DNA from: Entamoeba invadens IP1
Taxonomy: Eukaryota > Evosea > Mastigamoebida > Endamoebidae
Reading direction: 5' to 3'
Assembly: GCF_000330505.1 (NCBI RefSeq)
Contig: NW_004440215.1
Span: forward strand, 42,159 to 62,407
Length of the DNA stretch: 20,249 nt
Position numbers and translations under genes: made by a program. Positions within the stretch are counted from its first letter, which is position 1; every line of letters starts with the position of its first letter. The notes under the pieces were generated by a model. It made no database searches. It saw nothing but the letters and a program-made list of their open reading frames with translations, and had not been told where the DNA came from. Below, one piece after another: positions 18,536 through 20,249 of this stretch.

Positions 18536-18557
18536 CAGTAAAACCTCTTAAAATGGG
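18536..18557 (+). repeat. Solo Tigger-like terminus
   Basis: CAGTAAAACCTCTTAAAATG matches the left end of the 9303 element closely at its first 13 bases. A second block, CAAAAATGGGTATTTT, follows about 20 bp on and mirrors that element's subterminal repeat. No partner end is visible downstream, so this is an orphan end or a related MITE fragment. Confidence 0.5.
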
Positions 18558-18942
18558 AAAGTATTTTTTGTTTTTTTCAAAAATGGGTATTTTAAATAAA
18601 AACAAAACAATAATCATTTATCAGAGAGATGTATTGACTAAAATTGTTTATTATTGAATAAACCTATTAATTAGAAATACTATTAATGAGATTGTAGTGT
18701 ATGTAAAACAGATATGTTTATATAATTTTAAATATTTTGGTGATATAAACCGTAAACCAAAAATCTTACTTTACAAATCTTTAACAATGTTTATGTTACT
18801 TATTTGTATAAAATGGCAATAATTATTTTTTTATACACTTTTAAATAATATTTTCACATCAAAAGATTAAATATTGTATAGTATATTTATTTATAAACTT
18901 GTATATTTAAAATCCAACTTTTTTATTAAAATAATTATATGA
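18558..18942. other. Intergenic, no gene seen
   Basis: AT-rich filler between the solo Tigger-like end and the composite TIR element. No reading frame or repeat that I can support. It ends in TGA (18940-18942), the candidate target duplication of the next element. Confidence 0.5.
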
Positions 18943-18969
18943 AGTGACTTCCCAAGGTGTGCAAGTTAT

Positions 18970-19350
18970 AGCTGTTCGACGACTTTATAGTCCCTTTGAA
19001 AATCGCCGACTTTATAGTGGTCTTAAAAGTCGCTGACCTAAATATTTAGTTAAATAACTATTAAAAATACCATTTATCATGTAAAAGATGTTGAAAAAAT
19101 AAACCATATAAATCTAATATAATTATTATTAATTAGTAAAATGAAACAATACCGTCCCAATTATATCTTCTCAAATCATTTTTTAAATTATATTTATATG
19201 ATTATAATATAACAAATTATAACAACTATTGTGTTTTTACACATTTTTGAGACAATAATAAATATGGTATAATTTATTAAAGTTAATAGTTATTTAGTTC
19301 TAAAAGAAGTCGGCGACTTTTGAAGGAACTCAAAAAGTCGCCGAACAGCC
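18970..19350. mobile_element. Nested MITE with GCTGTTCG ends
   Basis: The left arm AGCTGTTCGACGACTTTATA (18970-19012 in full) matches the reverse complement of 19307-19350, beginning GGCTGTTCGGCGACTTTTTG. Pairing resumes further in: AGTTAAATAACTATTAA near 19047 mirrors TTAATAGTTATTTAG near 19283. The left side has about 28 extra bases containing more copies of the CGACTTT motif. No clean target duplication is visible. It sits between two direct copies of AAGGTGTGCAAGTTA. Confidence 0.65.
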
Positions 19351-19359
19351 ATTAGTTTA

Positions 19360-19517
19360 AAGGTGTGCAAGTTAAGGTATAGTTCATTTATATTTTTTTT
19401 ATTAAAAAAATAGAATCATTAATTTTTTGAAATTTTGAAAAAAAAGATTATTTTTAGTTTAATTATTAATTATAATTTTGAAGTTATTACTAAACTATAA
19501 TTTAACTTGCACACCTT
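19360..19517. repeat. Small inverted unit bounded by AAGGTGTGCAAGTTA
   Basis: The 15-mer at 19360-19374 and its inverse at 19503-19517 bound about 158 bp, with matching inner flanks (TATAGTT on the left, AACTATAA on the right). The same 15-mer also ends the surrounding element at 18954-18968 and 19992-20006, giving four copies in a nested arrangement. Confidence 0.6.
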
Positions 19518-19642
19518 GTGACGTTGCAATTTTTAACTTTCACACTTCGAATACAAAAAAATAAGCAACAATTTCGGGAAAGCGACCCAATGGAAATTAT
19601 CGAAGGACCAGTTCTGGACAACAGTGCACATCGATTTGTAAC

Positions 19643-19691
19643 AATGAACTGCACCTATTAAACAGACTATTTGTTATTGTTTGCTATAAAA
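19643..19691 (+). promoter_or_regulatory. GAAC element plus TATA-like box
   Basis: AATGAACT at 19643-19650 is an exact match to the Entamoeba GAAC core-promoter consensus (WWTGAACT). TATAAAA at 19685-19691 lies 20 bp before the ATG at 19711. The order and distances fit an Entamoeba promoter, with GAACATA-type motifs near the start as well. Confidence 0.55.
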
Positions 19692-19710
19692 TGGCACAGA
19701 GAAAAACATA

Positions 19711-19806
19711 ATGTTTATCATACTTCTTCTTGTCGCTTTGAATTACGCTGACACAAGAGACATCGACAATTATTCACGTCTTGATACAAAACAGTTTTTA
19801 CATTAA
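19711..19806 (+). CDS. 31-codon signal-peptide mini-gene, probably truncated
   Basis: ATG at 19711 begins MFIILLLVALNYADTRD, a typical cleavable signal peptide (short hydrophobic core, Ala near the likely cleavage point), then 14 polar residues and TAA at 19804-19806. A GAAC element and a TATA-like box lie at standard distances upstream. The surrounding 250 bp is less AT-rich than the rest of the element. It could be a captured and truncated 5' end of a secreted-protein gene, or a genuine small secreted peptide. A further short frame upstream (19590-19661, MEIIEGPVLDNSAHRFVTMN) may be the relic of a neighbouring exon. No family recognised. Confidence 0.4.
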   Translation: MFIILLLVALNYADTRDIDNYSRLDTKQFLH

Positions 19807-20121
19807 ACACATAGACAAACCATAACCCAATTTTTATAATTTAATTTGCTTTTTGTAGTTTATTAATTCAAGCATTAAAGGGTTGTGTGTTTTTTGAAAC
19901 AATTTGCAAACGAATAACATTTTTTAATAAAATGTTTTTCAACTAAAATTTAGTCTTGCACCCTTTTCCCTGTAAAAAAGACTAAACATTTTAACTTGCA
20001 CACCTTAGGGAAGTCACTTGACATGTTTATTAATTTCTAAAAAATCATTCAATACAATTAATTAAAAAAATAAAATAATAATAAATATAATTAAAAAAGA
20101 ATAAACTTGATAAACAAACCA

Positions 20122-20249
20122 ATGGAAAACGAACTTAAAACACTTTCAACACTATGCACAACTGCAGCAAAAGCAGTTTCAGATTTGCAAAAATCAAAAA
20201 CAGAATACAATTATGTTGACAACAAGTCACTTGATATGAACAACGCATA
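20122..20249 (+). CDS. 5' end of a gene of unknown function (runs off the window)
   Basis: ATG at 20122 opens a frame (MENELKTLSTLCTTAAKAVS, continuing to residue 42) with no stop before the window ends. The first 30 residues are predicted helical (regular Leu, Ala and Lys spacing), with no signal peptide. Base composition changes abruptly from AT-rich flank to coding-like at the ATG. The composite TIR element ends about 100 bp upstream and would therefore occupy its promoter-proximal region. Too little is present to assign a family. Confidence 0.6.
   Translation, partial: MENELKTLSTLCTTAAKAVSDLQKSKTEYNYVDNKSLDMNNA

Larger units (their letters stand above)
18943..20018. mobile_element. Composite TIR element, about 1.08 kb, with gene cargo
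   Basis: The left end AGTGACTTCCCAAGGTGTGC (18943 on, 26 bp to 18968) is repeated inverted at 19992-20018 with one extra base (26 of 27). TGA flanks both sides (18940-18942 and 20019-20021), a possible 3-bp duplication. Inside are a nested MITE (18970-19350), a smaller unit bounded by the same 15-mer (19360-19517), and a GC-richer stretch (19560-19810) with promoter motifs and a signal-peptide mini-gene. There is no transposase, so it would depend on a source element elsewhere. The superfamily is not assigned. Confidence 0.65.

Noticed and set aside
1..20249. CRISPR array, tRNA array or ribosomal RNA
   Set aside because: No regularly spaced repeats, cloverleaf-like segments or rRNA-like conserved blocks were seen; the repeats present are transposon ends.

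Overview
The window is very AT-rich eukaryotic DNA with long intron-less genes, short AT-rich promoters and many decayed DNA transposons. The protein families point to Entamoeba: a membrane-anchored M60 peptidase and a CXXC-rich transmembrane receptor kinase with an MSP-like juxtamembrane region. The abundance of pogo/Tigger-type and other terminal-inverted-repeat (TIR) elements makes a repeat-rich species such as E. invadens more likely than E. histolytica. The species is inference.

Layout. 1-1312 is AT-rich and non-coding. 1313-2219 is a TIR element that carries a short piece with Tigger-like ends. 2424-2845 (+) is a broken unknown gene. 3568-6915 (-) is an intact gene for an M60 peptidase with PA14-like and discoidin-like regions. 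8270-8497 (+) is a small reading frame with one in-frame TAG. 9303-11437 is a decayed pogo/Tigger transposon with TA duplications. It abuts a second TIR element, 11440-12254, that contains a frame-shifted minus-strand gene relic. 12301-12466 is a small TIR repeat, and a related hairpin lies near 13.1 kb. 13241-18445 (+) is the receptor kinase; its signal peptide is in frame, but the only sensible start codon is ACG. 18536-18557 is a lone Tigger-like end. 18943-20018 is a composite TIR element with a nested MITE, a smaller repeat unit, and an Entamoeba-type promoter driving a 31-codon signal-peptide mini-gene. 20122-20249 is the 5' end of another gene that runs off the window.

The two large genes both encode surface proteins: a protease with predicted glycan- or matrix-binding regions, and a receptor kinase with a complete set of catalytic motifs. 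Their common surface location is a prediction; nothing in the sequence shows that they act together. The rest of the window is transposon debris, and its most interesting parts are the TIR elements that enclose pieces of non-transposase genes. No tRNA, rRNA or CRISPR array was seen.
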